Shown in pieces: positions 25,739 through 33,817 of a stretch of DNA of 64,000 bases (positions are counted from its first letter, which is position 1; the number at the start of each line of letters is the position of its first letter). Position numbers and translations under genes: made by a program. The stretch spans positions 1-64,000 of the forward strand of contig CADBYC010000003.1 in NCBI GenBank assembly GCA_902798755.1. Direction: 5' to 3'. This DNA is from an uncultured Ruminococcus sp. (GTDB lineage Bacteria; Bacillota; Clostridia; Oscillospirales; Acutalibacteraceae). The notes below the pieces were generated by a model that made no database searches, had not been told where the DNA came from, and saw nothing but the letters and a program-made list of their open reading frames with translations.

Positions 25739-27205
25739 TTATAGAATCAAGAGATCATCCCGATCAATTCCCTTTTCCAATTCCTCTTTCCGATAGGTCG
25801 AAATGACAAAACGGTTCAATCCGTCGAATACGAAAGCTACGGATTTGGAGAAGGGCGTCTTTTGCTCGTATTCCGTAATGATCAGGCTGCCTTTTGTCTT
25901 ATGAAGCGTTTCAAATGTCGTCATGAAGCCGATACCCGAACCGCCGTCGTCAGCGTGTGTAGTCACCTGCTCCTTGCCGATCCTCGCCAGCGTATCCGCT
26001 TCAAAATCCACACCGTTATCACGGATAGTGATCTCAAAGATACTGTCTTTCTTTTCGATCGTCACAAGAATTCTGCCGTCAGTGATACCCGCAGACTCAA
26101 CGGCGATGATCGCGTCCTTGATATGATCGCAAAGCAGTGTTTGCAAATCGGTCTGGCTGATGACGTTGTTAACCAGATAATACGGTTCGTCGCTCACCGT
26201 CAGATCAAAGCTGATCCCACGCGCGGCGGCTTTGACATACAACTCGCTCAGCGAGCTGTCGATCAGCGCAAAGCCTGTTGACGGAAGGATCTTATTCTTC
26301 TGCTGTTCCTTTACGATCGAATCATTGCGCTCAAGATACAGCGTATGTATCTCTCCGATGATCTGTTCCCTCTGTTCAGCGGAGTCACATGCGGCAAGCT
26401 CTTGCACGGAACGGTCTACCGATGTCATCAGATGATTGTCACGATGGACCTGCTTCGCAAGAGCAGTGACCTCGGCTTCCAGCCGCTCAATACGCTTGTC
26501 CTTATCCTCCATTTCTTTCTGTGTGTATTCGTCCATCCTATCCTGTAATTTGTTCTTGTAATACCGCTTTACAATACTACGAATCCAAAGAATCAAACCT
26601 ATGAATACTAAAGGAATACAGAATAATACAACAGAGATTAATGTGTTTTGTACCCAGCCTTCTATGGAGATAGATAAACTGAAAAATAGTATATAACCAG
26701 ATATTAGCAATCCTGCTCCAAAGTGTTCTTCTTTTTTTAAATATGAAAAAGCCTTTTTTAATCTGTTTATACGAGTAAACAATATACAAAGAAAAAATTG
26801 AATCAAACAAGTAATAATAGTAGTAACAATATTTGCACTAGTAAAACCAAAAATGTATAAAACAAGAGTTATAATAATTACACTTATATATTCTAAACAA
26901 TATGAAAAACTCACAGAAATAATAGCTATAGGAATACTTAAAAGTTGTGATTTTTTGTTTATCGCTATTAAAGATACGCATTCAATACTAATAAAGATAA
27001 TTTTTATTACTAAAGAATCATACCCGCCAAAAAGCACACATGAAGAAGATAATAACAGTACAAATAAACACATACAAAGCCAAATTAACTTTGATACTTT
27101 TAGATTATTATACTTGATATAAAAATATAAAGCACAAACATAGGTCGTAATAAGTACTAGATCTTTTTCTATAAAAGGTAATACTGAATTATTTAGATCC
27201 ATCAT
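25739..27205 (-). CDS. AgrC-like membrane sensor histidine kinase
   Basis: 488 residues. About six hydrophobic segments in residues 1-215 form a peptide-receptor-like membrane domain. A coiled linker with a phospho-acceptor-like His (KQVHRDNHLM) and a GHKL ATPase domain follow. The ATPase has N-box CDHIKDAIIAV (Asp in place of the usual second Asn), G1 RDNGVDF and G2 GGSGIGF. The architecture is that of quorum-peptide kinases. It follows the 15-codon ORF and the Spo0A-like regulator on the same strand. GAGGA precedes the ATG, and a TATAAT lies in the 65 bp upstream, below a terminator. Confidence 0.88.
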   Translation of the reverse strand: MMDLNNSVLPFIEKDLVLITTYVCALYFYIKYNNLKVSKLIWLCMCLFVLLLSSSCVLFGGYDSLVIKIIFISIECVSLIAINKKSQLLSIPIAIISVSFSYCLEYISVIIITLVLYIFGFTSANIVTTIITCLIQFFLCILFTRINRLKKAFSYLKKEEHFGAGLLISGYILFFSLSISIEGWVQNTLISVVLFCIPLVFIGLILWIRSIVKRYYKNKLQDRMDEYTQKEMEDKDKRIERLEAEVTALAKQVHRDNHLMTSVDRSVQELAACDSAEQREQIIGEIHTLYLERNDSIVKEQQKNKILPSTGFALIDSSLSELYVKAAARGISFDLTVSDEPYYLVNNVISQTDLQTLLCDHIKDAIIAVESAGITDGRILVTIEKKDSIFEITIRDNGVDFEADTLARIGKEQVTTHADDGGSGIGFMTTFETLHKTKGSLIITEYEQKTPFSKSVAFVFDGLNRFVISTYRKEELEKGIDRDDLLIL

Positions 27206-27270
27206 AACAAATTATTCCTCAACAATGGTTTTATTAATTATACTATATTATACCATATTATGAGAAATAA

Positions 27271-27295
27271 AAAAAGCGGTATTAAACCGCTTTTC
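27271..27295 (-). terminator. Terminator between the mini-ORF and the kinase gene
   Basis: Minus-strand AAAAGCGGT and ACCGCTTTT stem followed by a T-run. It would uncouple high expression of the 15-codon ORF from that of the kinase. Confidence 0.7.
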
Positions 27296-27302
27296 TAAGT
27301 AA

Positions 27303-27350
27303 TTAATGGTTTCTATTCAAAAACCAGAGCAGATATTCCCACCAGCTCAT
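27303..27350 (-). CDS. 15-residue peptide ORF, candidate signalling peptide
   Basis: ATG 27350 to TAA 27303 encodes MSWWEYLLWFLNRNH. The Shine-Dalgarno is ideal (AAGGAGG, 7 bases upstream), and the ORF ends 8 bp before a terminator stem, so it looks like a dedicated small mRNA. The peptide is amphipathic and Trp-rich (WW, W). It sits between the Spo0A-like regulator and the AgrC-like kinase. A GTCCGTTTTT box (27448-27457), also found in tandem at the regulator promoter, lies upstream of a weak TTCACT-17-TATTGT promoter. Function as an exported autoinducer, membrane-active peptide or leader is inference. Confidence 0.65.
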   Translation of the reverse strand: MSWWEYLLWFLNRNH

Positions 27351-27521
27351 GATTTCCCCTCCTTTGCGTTAAATTTCTTTAACACAAAGGTACAATAAAA
27401 CGGGAAAATTTCTGAGTGAATTATGGGGAGAGTTTTTCTCGGTTAATGTCCGTTTTTATCGCCATGCGGCGAATCTTACGCAACACTTATTAATTCGTCA
27501 CAAAAGTGATGATATATAACG

Positions 27522-27555
27522 AAAGAGAGCAAGCGGATATGCCTGCTCTCTTTTA
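27522..27555 (-). terminator. Hairpin after the Spo0A-like regulator gene
   Basis: AAAGAGAGCA and TGCTCTCTTT form a perfect 10-bp stem right after the regulator stop, T-rich on the minus-strand side. Confidence 0.6.
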
Positions 27556-27572
27556 TAATATATGAATCTTGA

Positions 27573-28352
27573 TCACAATTCTCTTTTGATTTTATCGACA
27601 TAGTGAAAAACGAACTCAGAGGGTGAAGGCGATCCGCGTTTGGGATCAATTGGAGACGTATAGTGAAACAGCAGGATCGCGGGATCGTTGTTCCATGTCA
27701 CCTCGATTGCGTGGCGCATCGCTTTTTCGATGCTATCCGCGGTGACGGAATACTTTTCCGACAGCTCGGCTTTGGTATTATCCCTGCGCTTTTCGACGTT
27801 CATCTCGATCGCGTCTTTGAGATACCTTGCTCCTTTCAGGCTGGGCTTCATACCAAGCTTTTCCATCTCCACCGCGATCTTTTTCTTCAACCGCATTGAA
27901 TACTCTTGCTTTGCCATGATTTTTGCAAGCTCCGCTTGGCGGCTTTTATCAAGCGAGTCGACCGACACCAGAGAGTCGATGGTATTCAGTACCATCTCAA
28001 CACTGTAATCAGGTTTGGATTTAGTGATGATATAGTCGCCGCCCTTTTCGTGTATACGGCTATGTATAAGCGAGGAAATAAGATTGGTAACAACGATGAT
28101 CAAGGGCTTCTTTCCGACGCAAGTTTCCTTGATATCATCTAAGAATGTGAATCCGTCGCCGTTCCCCTGGTTCAACTCGATATCCAGCACGACCGCGTCG
28201 GGTGTATACTCCTTCACCATATCCACAGCGTCCGGCGCGTTATTGGTGGTTCCGATCAAATATAGATTTTCATGATCCTCGACCTGCAGGCGATATTGAT
28301 CGCAGATGTATTCTTCATCCTCAACAACGATAAAGGTCTTTTTCATTTCCAT
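27573..28352 (-). CDS. Spo0A-like response regulator
   Basis: 259 residues. The receiver domain has the full acidic set: Glu11/Asp12, phospho-acceptor Asp57, Thr89 and Lys111. The C-terminal domain matches Spo0A_C (VTADSIEKAMRHAIEVTW..., then GSPSPSEFVFHYVDKI, compare the conserved Spo0A ...AIRHAIEVAW... and KPTNSEFIA). It therefore should bind 0A-like boxes. GGAGGGTG precedes the ATG. Its own promoter carries three tandem TTTTTGTCSG units. It is not Spo0A itself: the linker and recognition helix differ. Confidence 0.88.
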   Translation of the reverse strand: MEMKKTFIVVEDEEYICDQYRLQVEDHENLYLIGTTNNAPDAVDMVKEYTPDAVVLDIELNQGNGDGFTFLDDIKETCVGKKPLIIVVTNLISSLIHSRIHEKGGDYIITKSKPDYSVEMVLNTIDSLVSVDSLDKSRQAELAKIMAKQEYSMRLKKKIAVEMEKLGMKPSLKGARYLKDAIEMNVEKRRDNTKAELSEKYSVTADSIEKAMRHAIEVTWNNDPAILLFHYTSPIDPKRGSPSPSEFVFHYVDKIKREL

Positions 28353-28398
28353 GTTTTATCACCCTCCTGACAGTAGAAAAGATTCGGGAATTTATAGC

Positions 28399-28462
28399 CA
28401 AAACGGACAAAAACGGACAAAAACCGACAAAAAGTAGTCGAAACCTGTCGAATATTGCGACA
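28399..28462. promoter_or_regulatory. Tandem 0A-box-like operators between regulator and Xre gene
   Basis: On the minus strand three 10-bp units, TTTTTGTCGG then TTTTTGTCCG twice, occupy 28404-28433 with exact 10-bp phasing, just upstream of a TATAAA facing the regulator. Next to them on the plus strand lie AGTCGAA and TGTCG-N7-CGACA (28446-28462). Spo0A boxes have the core TGTCGAA. TATAAT at 28495-28500 faces the Xre gene with a poor -35, as expected for an activated promoter. Confidence 0.55.
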
Positions 28463-28531
28463 AGAAAGGTTAAAACACCTCAAAACCGACCACTTATAAT
28501 AGGTATATATTGGAAAATCTGAGGTGAAAAA

Positions 28532-28897
28532 ATGACTTTCGGAGACTTCGTTAAAGCAAAAAGAGAAGAGGCTTCGCTTTCGCAAAGAAACTTTGCCGCT
28601 CTGCTGAGCATTTCTCCCGTTTATGCCTCTTATTTTGAATCCGGAAAGCGCAAGCCGCCAAAGCGTGAGCTGCTGTTAAAAATCTCAGAGGTGCTTCACC
28701 TGAATAAGAAAGATACTCAAACGCTGCTGTATCTTGCCGCACAGGAGAAGTATCATCAGGACACCCCTGATGATATCATCGGTTATATATGCAGTAACGA
28801 TTACGCGAAGGACGCGCTGCGGTTGGCGAAAGAATGCCAAATCACCGATGAAGATTGGACTTATTTTACCAAATATATCTATAATAAATACCTGTAA
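28532..28897 (+). CDS. Xre-family DNA-binding protein (121 aa)
   Basis: An N-terminal helix-turn-helix (FGDFVKAKREEASLSQRNFAALLSISP) is followed by a helical tail. GAGGTGAAAAA precedes the ATG at 28532. Divergent from the Spo0A-like regulator across 180 bp that contain the repeated 0A-like boxes, so it is a likely member of that regulon. Confidence 0.85.
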   Translation: MTFGDFVKAKREEASLSQRNFAALLSISPVYASYFESGKRKPPKRELLLKISEVLHLNKKDTQTLLYLAAQEKYHQDTPDDIIGYICSNDYAKDALRLAKECQITDEDWTYFTKYIYNKYL

Positions 28898-29026
28898 CCT
28901 TTATTTCCATATTATACCAGATTTTTCGACAGCTATGTTAACAAACATGTGAACGCCTTTTCGTATAATTTGACTAAACGTGTTTCACATTTCATAGCAA
29001 CATTACTACTTGAAAGGAAGATCTTT

Positions 29027-29230
29027 ATGAATATGATCCCCGTCAGCTCAAGCAATCTTTCAGCGGTAGGGTATGAAAACGGTATCTTATATATTCGGTT
29101 TCACGGCGGACAACTGTACTGTTACTACAACGTCCCTGAGGTTGTCTACCGACAGTTGATGTCAGCCCCCTCACATGGAAAGTACTTTGCGGCGAATATC
29201 AGGAATGTGTATCGGTATAGCAAGCTGTAA
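29027..29230 (+). CDS. KTSC-domain protein (67 aa)
   Basis: 67 residues matching the KTSC domain throughout (VSSSNLSAVGYENGILYIRF, then YYNVPEVVYRQLMSAPSHGKY). KTSC domains occur alone or fused to lysyl-tRNA synthetase-like proteins and predicted RNA-binding proteins; the function is unclear. Start at 29027 is set by GGAAG 8 bases upstream. Confidence 0.85.
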   Translation: MNMIPVSSSNLSAVGYENGILYIRFHGGQLYCYYNVPEVVYRQLMSAPSHGKYFAANIRNVYRYSKL

Positions 29231-29280
29231 TCTATCATAAGCACGATTGTAATCGTTTCTTAATATGACCAAACTATAAA

Positions 29281-29329
29281 AAGCCCTCAGATAGAAGCAT
29301 GGTTTTTCGCCAACACTTTATCTGAGGGC
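29281..29329. terminator. Terminator between KTSC gene and hipBA
   Basis: GCCCTCAGATA pairs with TATCTGAGGGC (29319-29329) around a 25-base loop, followed by ATTTCC. Confidence 0.55.
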
Positions 29330-29395
29330 ATTTCCTATCATAATAAACACTATTTTCAGGATCAAAGAAATGTTCCAAAAAATAATATGTCATAT

Positions 29396-29424
29396 TTGAC
29401 AAACAATAAATAATATGATATTAT
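29396..29424 (+). promoter_or_regulatory. hipBA promoter
   Basis: TTGACA (29396-29401), 17 bp, TATTAT (29419-29424). The block ATTTGACAA occurs here and again about 45 bp downstream, flanking the start region, and may be the HipB operator. Confidence 0.6.
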
Positions 29425-29464
29425 AAAAATGCAAATTTGACAAGTTATATTTTTGGAGAAAGCT

Positions 29465-29815
29465 ATGAAAATCAGTGGATTTGAAAATGAACAAGTGATT
29501 CTCGCAGAACTTGGCACAAGGATCAAACAACAGCGCATAAAGCTGAACTTAACTCAGGCACAGTTCGCTCGACGTTGCGGCATTTCATTAAGCACTTTGG
29601 TGCGAATCGAAAGCGGCGAAGATTCCAAAATTTCTAATTATATCAAAGTTTTGAACGGCTTGAAAATGTCAAGCAATCTGGACCTGCTTATTGCGGAGGT
29701 CCAGCCCGATTATAAAGCTATTTATGCAGGTAAACGGGAAAGGGTACGAGTCAAGCACGCAAAAGCATCACACAATACACATAAGAAAAAATGGAAATGG
29801 GGTGAGGATGAATAA
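29465..29815 (+). CDS. hipB: HipB-like antitoxin (Xre family)
   Basis: 116 residues with an N-terminal helix-turn-helix (LGTRIKQQRIKLNLTQAQFA, RRCGISLSTLVRIESG) and a basic C-terminal tail. ATG 29465 has GGAGA upstream; the in-frame TTG 12 bases earlier is less likely. Its stop TAA shares one base with the hipA ATG. It should repress its own promoter and neutralise HipA. Confidence 0.88.
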   Translation: MKISGFENEQVILAELGTRIKQQRIKLNLTQAQFARRCGISLSTLVRIESGEDSKISNYIKVLNGLKMSSNLDLLIAEVQPDYKAIYAGKRERVRVKHAKASHNTHKKKWKWGEDE

Positions 29816-31101
29816 TGTCTGTACAAACTGTCAAGGTTGTTCTTTGGGGAACGCCGATAGGCTACCTTCATAGGCAGAGCAACGGCATCATAGGCTTTCA
29901 ATATGATGATTCTTTTCTTGAGAGCGGTATAGAGACATCTCCGATCATGATGCCGTTATCCGATATGACGTATTCATTTCCAAGCTTATCTGAGGAAACA
30001 TTCAGCGGATTACCGGGGTTGGTCGCCGATTCCCTTCCCGATCGATTCGGTAACATTGTCATTAAAAGATACCTGAAAAGCGCCGGAAAGAATGAGGATT
30101 CCTTGACTCCGTTGGAAAAACTCTGTTATACAGGCAAAAGAGGAATGGGCGCATTAGAATACGAACCATCCGAGGATCTTTTTGACGCAAGTGAACCGCT
30201 CAACATCAGCGCCTTGACTAAGCTGGCTTCTGAGATACTATCAAACAAAGAAAGTATTCATATCTCTCAGGGTGATAAAATGATTGCCCAACTGATGCAA
30301 AGCAGTTCTTCGGTTGGCGGCGCAAGAGCAAAGACACTGATTGCCTGGAATCGGAACACAAAAGATGTTCGATCAGGACAGGTAAACGCGGGTGAGGGCT
30401 ATGAGTACTGGCTGTTAAAATTTGATAATATCGAGAACAACCGAGATAAAGATCCCGAAGCTGACAGCAAAGAATACACAAAAATTGAATACGCATACTA
30501 TCTCATGGCAATCTCTGCCGGAATAGAAATGAACGAAAGCCTTCTTTATCACGAAAACAGGAATGCGCATTTCATCACAAAAAGGTTTGATCGTATAGGT
30601 AAAAAAGGCGAAAAGTTGCATATGCAAAGTCTGTGCGCCCTTGCACACATGGACTTTAATTCGCCCCGTTTGTATTCTTATGAAGACGCTTTCAACGTAA
30701 TGCAAAAGCTGCGTCTGTCACACGATGATTTTATCCAGCTATACAAACGTATGGTATTCAATGAATTCGCCAAAAACTATGATGATCACACAAAAAACAT
30801 CGCCTTCCTCATGAACAAGGCAGGTGAATGGTCGCTCGCTCCGGCTTTTGATTTGACTTATTCCTACAAAAAAGACAGCATTTGGGTCAGCGCCCATCAA
30901 ATGCTGATCAACGGTAAAGCTGATGAAATAACTATTGACGATCTTATCTCCGTAGCAGAAAAGGCGGGGATCAAGAGATCTACAGCAAAGGAATGTATCG
31001 ATCAGATACAAACAGCAACAGCGAGTTGGCTCAACTTCGCGGAACAGGCTGAGCTATCGCCTCAAAAAGCAAAGCTTATATATAAACGACTCGGCAACTA
31101 A
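29815..31101 (+). CDS. hipA: HipA-like serine/threonine kinase toxin
   Basis: 428 residues. HipA N-terminal subdomain (couple_hipA: VVLWGTPIGYLHRQ), the P-loop-like SVGGARAKTLIAW, the catalytic loop with Asp-Asp-His-x-Lys-Asn (NYDDHTKN) and metal-binding Asp in APAFDLTYS. Classical HipA phosphorylates glutamyl-tRNA synthetase and arrests growth; the target here is unknown. One-base overlap with hipB. All catalytic residues seem intact. Confidence 0.92.
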   Translation: MSVQTVKVVLWGTPIGYLHRQSNGIIGFQYDDSFLESGIETSPIMMPLSDMTYSFPSLSEETFSGLPGLVADSLPDRFGNIVIKRYLKSAGKNEDSLTPLEKLCYTGKRGMGALEYEPSEDLFDASEPLNISALTKLASEILSNKESIHISQGDKMIAQLMQSSSSVGGARAKTLIAWNRNTKDVRSGQVNAGEGYEYWLLKFDNIENNRDKDPEADSKEYTKIEYAYYLMAISAGIEMNESLLYHENRNAHFITKRFDRIGKKGEKLHMQSLCALAHMDFNSPRLYSYEDAFNVMQKLRLSHDDFIQLYKRMVFNEFAKNYDDHTKNIAFLMNKAGEWSLAPAFDLTYSYKKDSIWVSAHQMLINGKADEITIDDLISVAEKAGIKRSTAKECIDQIQTATASWLNFAEQAELSPQKAKLIYKRLGN

Positions 31102-31124
31102 CCCGTTTTTTTTACCATATCTAC

Positions 31125-31157
31125 AAAACCTCCTGCGTAATCGTGGCAGGAGGTTTT
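31125..31157 (+). terminator. hipBA terminator
   Basis: Perfect 12-bp stem AAAACCTCCTGC/GCAGGAGGTTTT with a 9-base loop followed by ATTTG. Confidence 0.8.
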
Positions 31158-31288
31158 ATTTGTAATAGTTATAATACAAAAATTTAATAAAAAGTTGACA
31201 AATTGCTATCGAGGATGGTTTTCGCAAGAGGATAGTTGCTACGCGAGTACGAGAGCGGTCAAGCCTAACCACTCTCAATGAGTTTGTC

Positions 31289-31455
31289 AAGCGACAAAGA
31301 ACCTGTTGACGATCTCAAAGAAGCGCTGTCCACACCTCGGCTACGCGTTGAAATGGAACAACGCCGAACACTCCTGAAACTGAGCCTGTCACGGTTTCCG
31401 TTTTGACGAGAGCGGCAAAATCCTCAATAATCCCGCCAATGGTGATTTGCAGTAA
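31289..31455 (+). pseudogene. Decayed tail of the FAD/Rieske oxidoreductase
   Basis: About 165 bp clearly homologous to 25318-25480, the Rieske end of the gene at 24185. The first ligand pair reads CPHLGY instead of CPHLGC, and the Trp codon after EHS has become TGA. Only the last fifth of the gene survives, with the terminal TAA at 31453. Confidence 0.8.
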
Positions 31456-31456
31456 T

Positions 31457-32085
31457 TTAATCAGAATCGATGTCGCAATCAAGACAACCGAACCCGTCCC
31501 GATCAGGACATAGGTCAAAGCATGATCGTCCTTATTGCGCAAGTAAAAAAACTCCGCTACCCAAAGTTTCTTTATCCTCTTCGATATCTGATCTAACGCT
31601 GAGAGAAGAACGTGAGAAAGATGAACTTTTGTCTAAGAAAGCAGAAGATGCTTTCGTCGAGGTTGGCGGCGCAGCCATGTCATCCTTCGCGAGCTTCACA
31701 CCTAATGAATAATCAGAAAAGCCGGTCAGCTTTTTCGACTCACTGTCAGCCGCTTGGGGAATATGCAGAGTAAATAAACTGGTATCCGACTGAATCGCCT
31801 TGAACGCGACACGGCAAATCTTGCCCAGCGCAGCACAACGATCGCAAAAAGCGCTCTTCTCACGCCCGCCGTCACAAACAGCGCGAACGGAAGCAGAATT
31901 GCTGACAGAACTCATCTCGCAATACTCGGCGAAAGTATCATCAGAGCTCAGCTCCATCACCGCGAATCAGATCTCGTCAGAACCGCTGACGTCAATATAG
32001 AACACAGAACTTCTCTTGGCTTTCAGCATATACTCACAAAAAACCGCTCTCCGCCGTACAGGGAATCACGATGAATGCCATCCGT
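31457..32085 (-). pseudogene. Decayed copy of the cohesin-like membrane protein
   Basis: Homologous to 59107-59910 from the cleavage region of the signal peptide to the transmembrane segment. Fragments GKICRVAFKAIQSDT, LHIPQAADSE and YVLIGTGSVVLIA match GKLCRVAFKALQAGT, LHIAQAADSE and YILIGAGIVVLFA. Frameshifts and a deletion of the linker break it into several frames, and the acidic tail is missing. Confidence 0.8.
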
Positions 32086-32205
32086 AAGACAATCATCTAT
32101 ACCGCTGTTCGCTTCAAAGTCCTCACCTGTCTTAATCACTCTGATCCAATCACACATGAAATCATAGTATTCGTCCAGACACCGTATTTTCAAAACTGCA
32201 TTTTT
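32023..32205 (-). pseudogene. Possible gene remnant upstream of the cohesin pseudogene
   Basis: An open stretch of about 60 codons (LKIRCLDEYYDFMCDWIRVI, then KTGEDFEANSGIDDCL) reads like real protein but has no ribosome site and no ATG. It overlaps the start of the cohesin pseudogene. Family unknown. Confidence 0.3.
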
Positions 32206-32469
32206 TGAAAGAATAAAGTGAATTATAATAATTGAGCTCTAAATATAAACACTATTAGCAATGAAAAGCCGTACTTACAAATATCTTGCTGTTTCAGCCC
32301 GGTTATGGAGGTAATCAGTTATCGATGATCACCGACATCATTATTAATGTCAGCCTTCAACCGGCTCAGAAGAGCAATGGTCAAAGGCTGATCCTAATAA
32401 ATATTAATTTAGTTTTACTTGAATCTAAGACTAAGCACAACAACTAACCAACATATGGAGGTATAAATC

Positions 32470-32589
32470 ATGGATATCAATATAAACACTTTCATAGCTA
32501 AGTCGTATATGAAATCAGATATATCTCTTTCGGATATCGCTCAGGCGGAAGGTCAGATTTTCACAATGCTTTCTTACGTAAACAAGTGA
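32470..32589 (+). CDS. 39-residue peptide ORF
   Basis: ATG 32470 with GGAGGT (32457-32462) 7 bases upstream, to TGA 32589. The peptide starts MDININTFIAKSYMK and ends MLSYVNK, with mixed polarity and no Cys. Upstream, 32350-32395 can fold through AGCCTT/AAGGCT. Hypothetical; could be a RiPP-type precursor or a leader. Confidence 0.45.
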   Translation: MDININTFIAKSYMKSDISLSDIAQAEGQIFTMLSYVNK

Positions 32590-32618
32590 GATTGTGTCAC
32601 TCCCGATGAATTTCGGCG

Positions 32619-32753
32619 TCAGTCGCGGAAAGGAATCGTTGATTTATAAATCAACACTCCATTGACAGAACGGTAAACCAATATCTTTTCTTCGATATTA
32701 TCTTCGCTTATCTTCGTTGTGCAGAATAACCGCTCGGGATAATCGTTCTCCAA
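32619..32753 (-). CDS. Small downstream ORF of the GHKL/PRTase operon (about 44 aa)
   Basis: Reads (TTG)ENDYPERLFCTTKISED, then NIEEKILVYRSVNGVLIYKS to TGA at 32619. AGAGGA lies about 10 bases before TTG 32753. It follows the DUF2971 gene stop by 14 bp and its composition looks coding. It could equally be the original C-terminus of the DUF2971 protein after a frameshift, because the frame stays open back into that gene. Confidence 0.4.
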   Translation of the reverse strand: MENDYPERLFCTTKISEDNIEEKILVYRSVNGVLIYKSTIPFRD

Positions 32754-32767
32754 GACTGATATATCCT

Positions 32768-33817
32768 CTATTTTCCAAGGATCTTCTTCAAGCTTTTTTC
32801 GCAGATCGTTTCAGAGTAGAACCGCCCCGATTCCGTTCCCTCGATCATATTTATCACTGCGTTAAATACAAGGTTTTGATTTGCGCCGGGACCAACAGTA
32901 ACAGATTTTATCGGCAATTTGTCTTTATCCTTGTTGACGATCGTACATTTAAAATACGGAAGTATTCTGCTTCCCTTTTCTCTGTAGAGCATGGGCGTAT
33001 CGTTCGTGGGAAAGAATAGCAGCCGCGATTCCTTTTCATGCGCAAAATAATTATTCTTACAAATAGGGATAAAAGAGGCGATGATATTGTTATAATATAT
33101 CTCTTTAGATTTATCTGAATCGATCAGTCCCAACTTCTTGATATCATTGTCATACCCTTTAATAATATACTCCAGGGCTTTTCTCTTCTCATCATCCGTG
33201 TACAATACTTCGATAGGCCGCAGATTATTACCTTTTCGTGTTTTCTGTGAATAGGAAATAGTCATCGGAATATCTGCATCAGAAAAATCCAATTCATCAT
33301 CATTTGTTATCAGAGAAGTAATAGCATCTGTATCGATCTCCACTTTCCTGGTATAGACCTCGTCATCGGATATCTTAGCGTCTTTCTTCCAAAAGCCCTC
33401 GCACTCATTGAAATCAAAGCCTATGGATAGACCGCAATTTTTTCCGTAATACTTCCACTGTTCGAGCATATCACGATCTGATGAAAAGCAGGCAATGTAT
33501 ACATTTTTAGAAAAATGATTCAGCGACTTCTCCAAAAGCTGTTTCGTCTGATCACGTGTATTTTTTTGTTCTATGTAAGCGCCTATGAATTTTTCTCCTT
33601 CAAATAGTTCATTAGCATCGTTTTGATACTGTGTATTACCGGGAAACAAATAGCACTTCTTATCTCTAATATCTTTCATCATCAGTAAAAAGCCGGCGAT
33701 GCTTGTATAATGATAAAAAAACTTTTTACCTGTCCTCGGCGCGATTTTTTTTGCGTCTTTAACAGTATCATTGAGGATCTTGCATATGATATCATATTTT
33801 AAAAATTCCTCATTCAT
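32768..33817 (-). CDS. DUF2971-family protein, likely effector of the four-gene system
   Basis: 349 residues. The DUF2971 landmarks are present: an N-terminal KFFYHYTSIAGFLLM, the central ACFSSDRDMLEQWKYYG with CGLSIGFDF, and a C-terminal YFAHEKESRLLFF. The H-S-E-like spacing invites comparison with ADP-ribosyltransferase folds, but that is inference. DUF2971 genes are frequent in defence islands. Its ATG overlaps the receiver-gene stop (ATGA), and it is the last large gene of the operon, the usual place of an effector. Confidence 0.85.
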   Translation of the reverse strand: MNEEFLKYDIICKILNDTVKDAKKIAPRTGKKFFYHYTSIAGFLLMMKDIRDKKCYLFPGNTQYQNDANELFEGEKFIGAYIEQKNTRDQTKQLLEKSLNHFSKNVYIACFSSDRDMLEQWKYYGKNCGLSIGFDFNECEGFWKKDAKISDDEVYTRKVEIDTDAITSLITNDDELDFSDADIPMTISYSQKTRKGNNLRPIEVLYTDDEKRKALEYIIKGYDNDIKKLGLIDSDKSKEIYYNNIIASFIPICKNNYFAHEKESRLLFFPTNDTPMLYREKGSRILPYFKCTIVNKDKDKLPIKSVTVGPGANQNLVFNAVINMIEGTESGRFYSETICEKSLKKILGK

